Shown here: positions 13,807 through 26,199 of the stretch, one piece after another
Position numbering within the stretch: the stretch's first letter is position 1
How the letters are laid out: each line of letters starts with the position of its first letter
NCBI GenBank assembly: GCA_028023455.1
Contig: JAQFVV010006313.1
Coordinates: 3,015,147-3,079,146, forward strand
Source: Epiperipatus broadwayi
Taxonomy: Eukaryota > Onychophora > Udeonychophora > Euonychophora > Peripatidae
Direction of reading: 5' to 3'
Length of the DNA stretch: 64,000 nt
Notes under the pieces: model-generated
The model's input: the letters and a program-made list of their open reading frames with translations, nothing else
What the model was told of the DNA's origin: nothing
The model's database searches: none
Program-made: the position numbers and the translations under genes

Positions 13807-14494
13807 TAATTATATAACTGAATATTTGTAAATATAGTAACTAAATAATTAAAAAAATTTTTATCCACTTAGGAGGGCTTTCGATTATCCCAGTAATCTG
13901 TGTCAACTAAAGTTTTGAAATACTAACTTTCCCACAATTCCATGATCTTAACATTTGCTGCTTGCCTGTTAATTAAGTCATGTTTATATTTGTATTTTAG
14001 CATAGCCTCCTTTATTTTTCTTTTATTGTTATTTTTTTCAATTTGAAATATTTTTACACTGTTAAAAGTGAAGTCAAAACCATAAATACATGATTTATTT
14101 TGGTAGTAAAAAACAGATGCTGAAATATTATTATCTACTATGCAATTTTGTTTCGATTTCTGAACACGTTTAATAATAGCAAGTGTTATTTAGTTCTTTT
14201 TTCCCATGTACATCTAGATTCACCTATATATTTACTGCCACACCTACATATCCATTTATAAATGACACAATTTTTATTTATAAATGAGGTTTTATCTTTG
14301 GAGTTATTTATTAATTTGTTTAATGTAGGAGGTGTGTAAAATGCAATATCACATATATCTTTATAAATTTTCCTTATAAACTTTACTTGATAATTTGAAA
14401 TATATGGGATTGATATCCATATTTTTTTATTAGCAGAAGAATCAATATTATTATTAAAATTTTTATTTTTATATTTTGTATTAAAATCTCTAAT
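13806..14494 (-). pseudogene. Penelope-like element family A, 5'-truncated minus copy
   Basis: The minus-strand translation corresponds almost base for base to 14703-15389 on the plus strand. It encodes the linker and GIY-YIG nuclease (CVIYKWICRCGSKYIGES) and ends with the family's conserved C-terminus INRQAANVKIMELWES and a stop at 13923-13925. It is truncated at its 5' end within the RT-nuclease linker and carries an in-frame stop after the YIG motif. It forms one arm of a head-to-head pair with the plus copy. The 3' end lies against the (TA)/(TG) microsatellite. Confidence 0.8.
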
Positions 14495-15389
14495 ACTGTA
14501 TGACCATTAAACCAATAGTGAAAAGAGGTTATATTCCATATAAATCAAAAGTGTCAATATCACACAAAATGGCAGGTTTGAAGTCCTTCTTATTTAGAAA
14601 TAATAGTCTTTGCAAATATTCATCAGATAAAGGCAAAAATATTGAAATATATTCGAATGAATTGTTAAATGTTGGCTATAGTTATAATCACATATATAAT
14701 GTTATTAGAGATTTTAATACAAAATATAAAAATAAAAATTTTAATAATAATATTGATTCTCCTGCTAATAAAAAATATGGATATCAATCCCATATATTTC
14801 AAATTATCAAGTAAAGTTTATAAGAAAAATTTATAAAGATATATGTGATATTGCATTTTACACACCTCCTACATTAAACAAATTAATAAATAACTCCAAA
14901 GATAAAACCTCATTTATAAATAAAAATTGTGTCATTTATAAATGGATATGTAGGTGTGGCAGTAAATATATAGGTGAATCTAGATGTACATTGGAAAAAA
15001 GAACTAAAGAACACTTGCTATTATTAAAACGTGTTCAGAAATCGAAACAAAATTGCATAGTAGATAATAATATTTCAGCATCTGTTTTTTACTACCATAA
15101 TAAATCATGTATTTATGGTTTTGACTTCAATTTTAACAGTGTAAAAATATTGCAAATTGAAAAAAATAACAATAAAAGAAAAATAAAGGAGGCTATGCTA
15201 ATATGCAAATATAAACATGACTTAATTAACAGGCAAGCAGCAAACGTTAAGATCATGGAATTGTGGGAAAGTTAGCATTTCAAAGCTTTAGTTGACACAG
15301 ATTACTGGAAAATCCAAAGTGCTCCTAAGTGGATAAGATTTTTTAATTATTTAGTTACTGTATTTATAAATATTCAATTATATAATTAC
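14495..15389 (+). pseudogene. Penelope-like element family A, 5'-truncated plus copy
   Basis: The first open segment (14500-14814, 104 codons) carries the post-RT segment VKRGYIPYKSKVSISHK then GLKSFLFRNNSLCKY, equivalent to the thumb region after the RT in other Penelope proteins. A frameshift near 14805 leads into KFIRKIYKDICDIAFYTPP. From 14991 the GIY-YIG nuclease continues as LEKRTKEH, after CRCGSKYIGESRCT, and ends NRQAANVKIMELWES with a stop at 15273-15275. The GIY half of the motif is replaced by VIY. RT motifs are absent because the copy is 5'-truncated exactly where the inverted partner begins. About 200 bp (14495-14702) is not covered by the partner and forms the hairpin loop. Confidence 0.85.
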
Positions 15390-15714
15390 GTATATTGCTT
15401 TAAAAATACAGACATCGAATCATAATATTATATATATATATATGCGCGCATGTATTAAATTAGATATATTCAATGTAAACAGAGAAAATTTTATTTTTTA
15501 ATGTTGCCAGAAATTCAGTTACTAATTAACAATCCTGATACTATACGAGTTTTAATAGTTAATGTAGCTGCAAATTCTAGTAATTATGGATATCTAGAAT
15601 ATATTTACCTTATCTTTAGAATAAAATGTTCTGACAGCGATATACTTTATAGTTAAGGCTGATAATGAATATAAGGATAATATTGTACTGATTTGTATAA
15701 CAAAATAAATGCTT

Positions 15715-16254
15715 AATTAAAAATAAATCATAGATATAATAAAATATATTTACTAACAACAAAATGATATATAACAATAGCTGTAATATACTCATATAAT
15801 CATCACAAATAAAACATATAAAAGCTCTTTTCGGCAAATTTTAAATTTTTGCCCTTTTTAATATGGCTTAATTACAAAAATAACCTATACTGTATACATA
15901 GTGACATCTACCGGCTCTATATATAAAATTAACACAAGCCTATAATTATACTTAAATACAACAACACATATTATACAACCCTCCATTCATTATTTTAATA
16001 TGTGTTGTTGTATTTAAGTATAATTATAGGCTTGTATTAATTTTATATATAGAGCCGGTAGATGTCACTTTGTATGCAGTATAGGTTATTTTTGTAATTA
16101 AGCCATATTGAAAAGGGCAAAAATTTAAAATTTGCCGAAAAGAGCTTTTATATGTTTTATTTGTGATGATTATATGACTATATTACAGCTATTGTTATAT
16201 ATCATTTTGTTGTTAGTAAATATATTTTATTATATCTATGATTTATTTTTAATT
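15715..16254. repeat. Foldback element, 259-bp arms and 22-bp loop
   Basis: Arms 15715-15973 and 15996-16254 are equal in length and nearly perfect inverted complements with only scattered mismatches; the loop is 15974-15995. Landmarks mirrored in both arms include CTACCGGCTC/GAGCCGGTAG and CTCTTTTCGGCAAATTTTAA. The string ATGCTTAATTAAA occurs at the left edge (15709-15721) and again at 16294-16306, a possible target duplication. No coding potential. A transcript would form a very long double-stranded hairpin. The class is unknown. Confidence 0.85.
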
Positions 16255-18366
16255 TGAATAAGCAACATAAAGGATTTATTCCTTGTATTTTAGATGCTTA
16301 ATTAAATATTGCTATAATTGAAAAGTGAAATTTATTGCACTCCAGAAATTGTGTTTTATTTTCAAGCTCTAATGTGAAAGATTAATCTTTTATTTTTGCC
16401 TTTCCTTTAAAATAAAATATATTCACTGAAGTGGGTTTAATTGCGTTCTAAAATTTTATTTGTCTATTGAGATAAAATGAATAATGTGCTATATAAACTT
16501 CATATTGCTTCGAATTATGTCAACGCTCTATTTATTGCCTCAATTATTGAAAAATTATTTATTAATTTGTGATCTTAAAATAGTAAAGCTATTTCTTAAT
16601 AAAATATTCTGGATTGTCATGGAGTTATGATTTTAACTGGAATGTTATAAATTGTACTTTATAATAAATAATTTGAGGCTCATAAACTATATAAAAATGG
16701 TAAAAGTAAAGTAGAAATGTTTAGGAATAAATTTATAGGTATGTTTTTTTTTTCTTATTCATATAATATTTTGTTTTTGCTAATAATTTGTTTATAATTT
16801 GAGTACATCATGTGTGTGTATTGGAGTTCTAGAATGTGGTTATATTATTGTATCGTCAAAAGTAATTTGAACATTTGGTATGTGATTGTTTAAAGAATAG
16901 TGTGGATGAACCAATGTATATTTGCGATAACGTTAATTTCTAATTTTTAAGCCTAAGTATTTTTTCTGAGAATATAATTTGCGATAACAGTCTTTTATAT
17001 CGTGTTTATAGTCTTATTATATGATAAACAGTGGGTATTTAAACCTATTTTCATATGTTATTTGAAATTATGCCTTTAGAATCTAGTACATCATATGACA
17101 TAAATATTGTGTTGAGCAATTTTTTATGAAGGTTTATTCTTGTCAAGTATGTAGAAAATAGTGATATGATACAATTGCATTTATAAATAAGTATATACTC
17201 TTGATTATTCCAACATTTTTCCTAATCTATTTTTTTTTGGTGTTTAGAATTAAATGTTGAAGGCATATATGTTATGACCTGCATCTTTATTGGCTCTTGA
17301 TCTTATCAAAGTAGTTTTGGAAATGTAATGGCATTAGTATTCATAACATAAATATTTGATGTGTAAAGACCATGATAAAATATTCTTTGTATAAACTTAA
17401 GTAGTTATTTTATATAGGCTGAGAGAATTATACATCCTCTCCAAAAAGTGTTGTTCTGTCGCGATTGGCAGCATCATTATTTTCAAATACATAGGTCATT
17501 TTGGAAAGAAAAATATATTTTAAGCACAAGAGAGAACTTTATTTATTCATAAGTGATAAGTATTTTATTTTATAATTTTGAATAGATTCTAAAGTATTAT
17601 TTTAATTATTTTGTTGATTACATTAATGGCTAAAATAGTTATAGTTATTATATTTTATATTATAAATAAAATTTTGTTATATTATTAATTTATGACGTTG
17701 TCTTCGTTATCATTATCTGCATAGCCAGAAAATTCAAACCACAAAGTAACCAATATTTGAGTTATAAGAGTATATAATATTTGAAAGCCACATAATTAAA
17801 ATTCAGTTATATAATCTTGAAATTACATTAATATTTAAGATTATTTGGATTATATTGTTTTAGTTTTAAAAGCCTTATGTAATCTGAGTATTAATAAAAT
17901 TGCTTTTCTTACTTATAACATCACATATGTTATCTTAAGTCGTCGATTAGTGAATTTATAAATTAATTTTGAGAATAAGAAAATTACAATTTATTTAGTT
18001 GTTATAAAAGTTATTTCGAAAGAAAAATTATAAATAATAAAGTTAAATTTATTCTCTTAGTTCTGTATTTCTTTTAAATAGTTTGATAAGAAATATTTAA
18101 GATGATTATAAGACTATTATAAACTGTAAATACTTGTATAAGAATTATTGAAACTTAAGGGTCTCATTATTAATTTATAGGAAAAACTATTTACTTATAG
18201 TTTGTATAAAATAATTTCGGAAGAATAAATGACTGTTGTATAAGATGATAAGGTGGTGATATTCCTCGAACCAGAGATGTAAAGTAATTAGATTTATATA
18301 AAGTATTAAATGACATTCCAATTAAATTTCATGGTGACAGCTTTAGAAATTCAAAAGTCTAAGAGT

Positions 18367-18368
<2 letters not shown>
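16255..18368. other. AT-rich spacer
   Basis: No gene, repeat terminus or RNA gene recognised. Confidence 0.5.

Positions 18369-18435
<67 letters not shown>
18369..18435. repeat. (TA)n microsatellite abutting repeat R copy 1
   Basis: Pure TA run of about 67 bp. The same junction, TA tract then GTACCCTCAC, recurs at 60541-60560. It may therefore be the 3' tail of a minus-sense element. Confidence 0.9.
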
Positions 18436-18439
<4 letters not shown>

Positions 18440-21400
18440 CCTCACTTCCCGGAAATATATAATTATAATCACTTGATCTAGCTCAGATAAATAACTATGT
18501 TTATCTAAAATGTATCTACATTAACAATAACTATATTTTTAAGAATATCAATGATTTAATTAACTTAATTAATAAATAATAATATAGTTCTGGTTTATAA
18601 AATGAAAGAAATCGATGTCTAATCAAATCATGAAACTATGAAGTGAGTTTACAAGTGGCAGAGCGAATACATTAAGCTAATCTCCCACTGGATATCACCT
18701 TAATGGTATAAAAATACTATCCTTATTCCTATTACTTAAATACTACATTTATAGTACTCTTACATCTTTAATCAAAACTAATTAAGTAAATTACCTTTAA
18801 CAAATTAATTTAAATATTTTTTTCTCAAAACTAATTTAACTCAAATTATCTCAGGTTCTCTTAAAATAATGATAAATTAATTATAACTTTTGTAATCAAG
18901 TATGATAAGGGATTTAATATCATTCCTAACTACAATTTAATAATACTAATAATAACAAATAGTAATACTAATCTTTAATCTATAATTCACTCTCCTATCT
19001 TTTTATTTATAATGTATAATTTTCTATTATTCATATGGCATCTCAAATAATATATTTAGTATGATATTAAAATCTGAGAATATGTGGCGATCATTACTAA
19101 GATAATTTAATGTAAATCTTTGGTAATTATTACATGACCATCATAATAATATCATAAGTAAAACTTCTTAAATAAAATATATCAATAAAATATAACTCCT
19201 AAATAAAATTTTATTTATGATGTGCAAATATTATGTCTTCATTATAATTATCTGTGATTGTGGAATTGTGATGTGAAGAAATTGAGTCAACACCAGGACT
19301 TATAAAACAATTTAACAATTTTATTAGCAAACTTAACAATAAAATTATTTACATTATTTACATTTTGATGGAATTTTATTTATTCGTATTCAGGTATTTT
19401 TTCAAGACAACTCAAATGACTTAAAACATAAGATACAGAACACTTCTTACATAAAATATTTCTTATTTTTAAAATTATCATTATATAACTTTTATTACAG
19501 TTATTCAATATTATTACTTTATAGGTTTTAAAAAAAATATAGGTAATACTTTTATTATGTACTTATCCTTGTTATTTAGTTTTTAATGTTATTTATCATT
19601 CTATATAGTCATTTTTCAATATTTATGTGAACAACCTTTCTTCATAGCATACCATCAAACTAAGCTACTTACTAATTATTACTTTAAACTTTAAATACCA
19701 TGGATTAGTGTGTTGTTATAAAATTATTTTTGTAAAACGTATGACTACTTTCATTCATTCAACACGATTCAGTTTATTACATTTAATCATAAATAAAAAT
19801 ATGCAATATAAGTATGTCTTTTTAAAAATTCTTAATAATTAAGTAATATCATTATAAATCCTTTTAAATTGTCAATTATTTATTTTCTAAAAAAAAAAAT
19901 ATCATTTTAACTATAAAGTTTTATGATTCTTTCACTGATGAAATTATGTTTTTTTATAATTTTTACACTTATTATAATCTAAACAACATAACTTATCTTA
20001 TCCAATTTAATGATTCTCTATTTCCAAACCTATTTATTATTTTCAATTTTAAAACAACCATCTTTTACAATGTAATCCAATAAATTTCAATAACACATAA
20101 ACTAGTAGGCAAATGGGGTGAACTATAACTTCAACTTAACATTTTATCAACTAACCATCATGGGCACAGTGTACATGAACTGAGGTATAACATACTTGTT
20201 TAATAACCGCTTCTACCAAGTATAATGTCCAGGCTATTCATTCAGCACTATGGCACATTAAGCTTTAACACATAGAACAATAAACACTGCCATGAATATA
20301 CACAAGATATAGGGCTATGTTAGCTATACTTGTATAAACATCAATATAGTATATTCTTCTTCCCATATAAATAAAATCTACATACAATATTCTTCTGGTC
20401 TTATATAACCTAATACTAAGATATTAGCATTTAAATTCACCAATTTACATCGCCAAATTCATCCTCATTTCTATAATAACAAATAAATTCATTTTTAGAA
20501 TAACAGTCTAACTAACTAATAAGACAATATTATTTCATTCTTTAATAGTTCTCAAACTTTAGCACAAACAATCAGAATCAGTGTCATATTTTTAACACTT
20601 TAAATTATTCAACAAAACATCCAATTCAGTTTTAATAGAATCATATACTTATATTTCTTTTATGTTTAAATATCTTTACGATATCATTAAAATTATGCAT
20701 ATTCTTAAATAACTAAGCAAAATGATATATTATGTGTAGGTGTGTGTTTTATATATGCATCCATCCGTACAAAATAACAAAAACATTTTAAAACTATTAA
20801 TAATTTACATTATTACCATAAGTAATGTCTGTTGGCAATTACTTAGTGATGTCATCTGGAGTATGATCTAAATAAAGATTTTATTACCGTTTATTCCACA
20901 TTATCACACTTTAAAATATACTAAGTTAAAATTTTTTTTGTTTACAATAAAATTTAATTACTAAGTTAGTAAATAATTTAATGTTTTTTGTTTCTACACT
21001 ATATTTATACTATGAATAAATATTACTATAATTTTGTTAGTAAAAAATTAATTCTAAAACCATATTTACAATAATTTTATTAAAATTTCTTACGATGAAA
21101 TGTTCTTTTCTTGATAATAAGTTCATTACAGGAAGTATCTTTTCTCCTGGTAAAAAAAAAAAAAAACATTAACCCTTAAACCGCTAATTATATTATTGGT
21201 TGTATGAGGTAAAAATCAAATCTTTTAATTGGCCAACTCACAAACTGAAGACAAAGCCTATTGTTAAAACATATTCGCCTATAATATTAAATTCAACTCA
21301 GATACGTTTATAAAAAGTATATTACTAATTTTTCAGGTTATGTAAGAGAATGAAAGTTCCTTCAAAAATAAATTGCTATTTATTTATTATAAAATATATT

Positions 21401-22600
21401 CAATTTCAGTAAATATAAAGCGAATGTCTAAACAAAAAAGTGCTGATGCAAACGCTTTTTTTCAATGTTACGTTATTGAAAAGTAAAAATTTCTTTTTGC
21501 TAAATCTTAAATATTTTTACTAAAATCTTCAATATTTTTCGAAAATAATTTTGTTTTTTTAGTTTATTTTTTAAAAATTATTTTAATTTCTCAAATTATG
21601 CTGTTTTAAATACTTAAATCACATTCGAAATGAAAATCTCAGCGTTTTTCTTTATTTTCTTTGATCAGGCGGTTTCTTTGTTTTTTCCAGCCAATCAGAA
21701 TGTCTTTTTCAGCTGAGATCTCACTGACAACCAATCACTGACAATGTTCTTTCTTTGTTTAGGTTTAAATGCATTTTTTTTTATTTTTTACTTGTAAAAT
21801 AATTCGGAAGAGGGCACCATCTTACAGAACTTTTAAAAATCTAATCAATACCTGTCAAACGAATATTCTAGCATAAGAACTAGCAGAGTTAGAGTGACGT
21901 CAGATGTCGACGAGAGGCCTCGTAAGAGGCGGGAAAAAGGTTAATACCCACTTTTGATGTCAATAATCATGCATGCTTTGGTTCTTAACATTGTAATATA
22001 TAATCCCTACTGACAGTTCAAGTTAAATACAGTATGTTTACTTTTATTTTATAAGACTTACACTAATATAATTAATATTTTTCTTATCTCCAAAACTTTA
22101 AATCTTTAACATGTATTATTAGGTAAATATCTAATTTTAAATACTCTTCCTCAAGATAATTTTCCAAATTCTTGTAACTTTTCCATATTTACTGAGGTTT
22201 AATATCTTCTGATACAACCCATATTTCTCCCAATATTTTCAAATAACTTAAATTATTTTCTCAAATAATTTAAATAAACTTTTGTATGTCCCGCATATCT
22301 TAATGACTAACTTGTAATATTTTTTAAGATAGGATATAAGTCATATACTCGCAAATGATCTTATATTTTCTAGGAAAAATTCCAATTTTAAAATATTTCC
22401 AATATTTCTTCAGAAAGAAATATCTCCACGTTCTAAGATAATTGTTCGGTCAAATTTAAAAGTTTTTTTTTCCTTTAAAAGTATTTTTTCATTGTATTTT
22501 AAATAAATCTTCTTTATAAAATACATTATCTCATTTAACTTTATATCTTTTAATGAAATTTTTTATTTTATTTTTTTCCGTGATGTTCTTTATATGAAAT
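18436..22600 (-). mobile_element. Long non-coding dispersed repeat R, copy 1
   Basis: Starts at GTACCCTCACTTCC and is collinear with 60551-64000 over the whole of copy 2, differing by scattered substitutions, small indels and one 768-bp insertion (21173-21940). The plus strand is strongly G-poor: over 20461-20640 I count about 30 C and 10 G. This suggests the element's sense strand is minus, with the TA tract at its 3' end. No ORF longer than a few dozen codons and no RT or transposase motif is visible in either copy. The right end given here is a minimum, because copy 2 leaves the window while still matching. Possible identities are a very long UTR or LTR of a retroelement, or a large non-autonomous derivative. 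Confidence 0.8.
21173..21940. mobile_element. piggyBac-like MITE inserted at TTAA
   Basis: Flanked by TTAA at 21169-21172 and 21941-21944. Copy 2 of repeat R has an uninterrupted single TTAA at the equivalent place (about 63345), so the pre-insertion site is seen directly. The ends read CCCTTAAACCGC on the left and, inward from the right, CCTTTTTCCCGC, matching at 8 of 12 positions. TTAA duplication with CC-starting termini is diagnostic of the piggyBac superfamily. The 768-bp interior has no transposase, so this is a non-autonomous derivative. It is less AT-rich at its right end (GACGTCAGATGTCGACGAG). Confidence 0.8.
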
Positions 22601-23855
22601 TTAGTCGTAAATCAATACGACTTATCAACATAGGCAAAATTATATACTTTATAAGACAATAATACTTGATTACTTCCATTCAATTTTTTATATTTAGTGA
22701 TGACTTCTTCATGTTTAAGTTGATGATAAATTGAACAAAGCAGGTTGGCAAAGTAAGGAATAATTTAATTTTTTAGCAAAACATTTCTATATCCCACGAG
22801 CTTATAATAATAGACTACTGTACTTTTACAAAAATTGAATTTAAATAAAATGGATTATTACACTACTAAATACTTTACCGAAATTATAGAAAATATTAAC
22901 GATGTTATAATAGTACATCGGTAGAATGAGATAACAGCTCAATAATCGTCTGCCAAAATGTAAACAGCTCTTAAATACTCCAGCTGATTCCAATTTTGAT
23001 TGGTCCGTTAAACAATCCTGGCCTCAGATTATCCGGGACCATGGACATTGGTTTAAAGTTAAAGTTAATAATAATTTACTAAATATTTATTTTTATTATA
23101 TTATTCAATTCTTACTTAATTTTCACATTTTATTTTCACTTACTAAAGACTCTAAAATAATTTTTAAAAATCACATTTCAATATTTATTACCATTTCTAC
23201 CTTTATTTTGAACTTAACATATTTATTTTCAACAAAAAAACATAAATCTGATTTTATTTATTATATTCACTTTTAAAATCCAATTTAACATTTATAACAG
23301 ATAATATTATTCTATTTTCAAACACAGGTGTGTGTCACGTGATTTACAAAACTTAATAAGGTGCTGATAATTTAAAGACTAAAATAATAATTTAATTTAT
23401 AAAATGTTACATAATCACTATTATAGCACAATTTTAAAATAATTATTTTAGAATTATAAAACCAAAAAATTACACTTTTCTTTTGCATTATTATTTTTAA
23501 TCAAATGATTTTAAAAATATATCCATTAAATACAATTATTATTACTAAATCTATTCGTTTAACTTTAAAGCATTACTTTTAAAATTTACCCTAATTATTA
23601 TTTATAAGATTTATTAAATCAGTATTTATTATGGCCAGTTCTCCCAACCATACAATCTTATAATGATTTTTACTTAACTGTTTTCTTACAAATACCAACC
23701 CAACATTATACATCAATTATTTTACTTGCGTTTACTAAATTATTCAAAGAATATTAACACACAACATACATCATCTCCTATCCAACTTCAAAATTTAAAA
23801 TTTTTTCAGTAAATTATTAGAAATAATCCATGCTAACCTAAACAAAAGGGTACAA
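22601..23855. other. Probable continuation of repeat R, then AT-rich spacer
   Basis: The same G-poor composition continues to about 23800, so repeat R copy 1 may extend further, but copy 2 is cut by the window end and cannot confirm it. A GC-richer patch lies at 22920-23045. No gene seen. Confidence 0.35.
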
Positions 23856-23892
23856 TATATATATATATATATAAAATACATATTTTGCGGGT

Positions 23893-23925
<33 letters not shown>

Positions 23926-24110
23926 CATATTTTGCGGGTTCATCCATGTTAAAAACTTTTAATATTAATATACTGACATTTCGACTTGGTCACACAAGCC
24001 ATCCACAGAGTTATAAAAGGTAGAAAGACGGTTGTAGAGGCACTATGATCACTGATTTGAATAAAATGTTAAAATTCCACCAATAGCAAAAAATGTTAAA
24101 TTTAGGAATG
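23856..24110 (-). mobile_element. Penelope-like family B 3' terminal fragment
   Basis: Two TA tracts (23856-23872 and about 23895-23920) are each followed by AAAATACATATTTTGCGGGTT, then TTCATCCATGTT and a segment homologous to 8480-8610 and, inverted, to 9280-9420: TTTCGACTTGGTCACACAAG, then GGTAGAAAGACGGTTGTAGA. This is the 3' non-coding end (pseudo-LTR-like) of family B on the minus strand. The GIY-YIG coding part is not found next to it. Confidence 0.7.
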
Positions 24111-24384
24111 TATGCATGTTAGAATAATATAAAAAAAATATATAAATGAAAGTTAAAAAGAAATTATATTTAAAAACACACAGCAGTGGGATTCTAATTA
24201 AAGAGATAAAAACAACATGTTTGTGATGGCTACTACTAATTAAACAATCTTCAAAAACATATTGTCAAAGGATTAGTTACTAAAGGAATTTCGACAACAG
24301 ATATTGCCAGAGGATATTACAAGGACAACACAACACAGGTATAAATAGACCTTTTTTATCAGACAATTAATTGAGTTAGTTAAG

Positions 24385-24681
24385 TCAAGAGAGGACAATC
24401 AGTTGAGTTAATTGTATCCAGAAACAAAATGCAGTGCTGAGCAGCTTTTGGGAACACACATCTTTCTCCAGCCTTAGTCAAATAAGATCAGCAATATCTG
24501 CCCGTGAAATAATGTCAGCGTAACAACTTAGAAAATCTCCATCAGTATCTAATTGTTTCCAATAACAATAATCATGAATAATAAGAAAACCCATCAAGGA
24601 AATGTCCCAGCCAGCTGAAAGTATTTGTAATGGATGCAGCAAACAAGAAGAAAACAAAGTTCTAAATCTAAGTTCAAAATC
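24385..24681 (-). pseudogene. Unidentified ORF remnant with one in-frame stop
   Basis: On the minus strand the frame from 24681 to the stop at 24385-24387 is interrupted only once (TGA at 24478-24480) across 99 codons. The translation includes LLHPLQILSAGWDISL, then QLDTDGDFLSCYADIISRAD and, after the stop, LRLEKDVCSQKLL. Composition is protein-like and unlike the AT-rich background. It lies directly upstream of the minus-strand family B terminus, so it may be an upstream part of a retroelement. No domain is recognised. Confidence 0.35.
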
Positions 24682-25349
24682 CTAGGTAAAACATTTGCTT
24701 ATTTTCATATTCTTATTTCTCATAATAGCCATTCCATCGCATTAATTCATAAAGCCTCCAGAGACAAGTAATTTGAACTCTATAAGCATGCATAAAATGA
24801 ACAATTGATGTGTGTGTTTGTGAATGCTATATGATTTTATAAATGTCAAACATTATTTAGAATTTTCATAAGATATATATTTAAATAAGCATTTACTTTA
24901 TATAGTGTATGTAGTAATTTCCATCATCACACTTTCTTTGCCAGTACTTCAGATTTGCTCATATATAAGTTTTGAGTTGTAGGTATAAGAGGATTCCTTT
25001 TATTCCTGCATAAATACTATATCTTGTATTGGTAAGAAAGTATTCATTTATTATTAACTCTCGCAAAGCGTATGCACAATTAGCATGAAAGGCTGATATT
25101 TGAAAAGAAATGATATATATATATGATAGTGAGTTAATTTAAAATGTGTGTGTGTTATATTAGTTAAAAATTATAAAGATGTTTAAATTTAGTAAATTAA
25201 TGTTAGTTAATAAATTGTCTTAAAACTTAAACTTTATTTGTCGGTCAATTCTTTTTATCAATTCTTTTACAAATCTTTTATCAATTCTTTTCACCACTAA
25301 TTATGTATAATCTATTAGTGATTACAAACAACTGAGCTAGTCATGGATA
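24682..25349. other. AT-rich spacer
   Basis: Nothing recognised. Confidence 0.5.
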
Positions 25350-25632
25350 TTTAGGCATTGAGTTAGTGGCCATTGCTCAAAGCACATTATTTATTCATTC
25401 TTGGATAATTAACTGGTGCCCATGTTTACACGAAACAAATAAAAGTGCTTTGAACTCTGGTGTTGAACTCAACAGTCGAGAAGAAGTTATGTCCTGGAAA
25501 TGTAATGCTAGTTATATATTTTATAGCTATCATTTGGGCATACACACTCTCCGAGTATGTTCTTCTCTGCCTAAGAGGCCGGTGTTTCGATCATCCCATA
25601 TTTGAACATGGTACAATATATATATATATATA
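25350..25632 (+). repeat. Possible tRNA-like repeat unit before a TA tract
   Basis: A GC-richer block ends in GGTGTTTCGATCATCCC, which resembles an internal B box followed by a CCC end like that of family C, and is followed by (TA)n at about 25617-25632. Overlapping open frames at 25366-25605 and 25460-25675 look incidental. Too degraded to classify. Confidence 0.3.
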
Positions 25633-26199
25633 TAATTTGCCTGTGAAAGCACAAATATTAAGAATTATATGCTAAAATAAAAATAAAGATACATCTATAA
25701 TAAAGTTTTCAACTACAGTGAAGTCCCAATACATGTGGTATCAATGTACACAATCCAAAGAAAAAAATTTAAAAATGGTAATAAACAAAAACAGAAACTT
25801 TATTATACATTTTACAATATGGCAGCAACTTTTTTTTTATCTTGAAGCATAACTCCATGAACATGTTTATTAATAATGTTTATTCAGATTAAATACAAGC
25901 ATGTTTTATTATTCACTTTTTATTATGTTGCAATGTTAAGCACTATTTCGTGTTATCCTAAAAATTTACTAAATTTAAAAAGAATTTTTCTTGAGTTATA
26001 AAATAAAAACTAGTATTTAGTAGTGATAGAATCCTGGAATTATAACAAAATTGTGACAGAAATCTTAAAGTTTGAAAATTTTGGCTGAGAATTTAAAGTG
26101 GTTCTAGTAATTGGGGTAACTATAAAAATTCCAAAGATAATAGAATTTAAAAACACAAACAATTAGAGAAACTGTATAAATCACTAAATCATTGCATGA
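25633..26199. other. AT-rich spacer
   Basis: Nothing recognised. Confidence 0.5.

Noticed and set aside
13683-13868. Minus ORF rich in alternating T and H
   Set aside because: It is a translation of the TG/TA microsatellite.
18640-18690. A box-like GTGGCAGAGCG in repeat R suggesting a tRNA head
   Set aside because: No B box follows at tRNA spacing in either copy.
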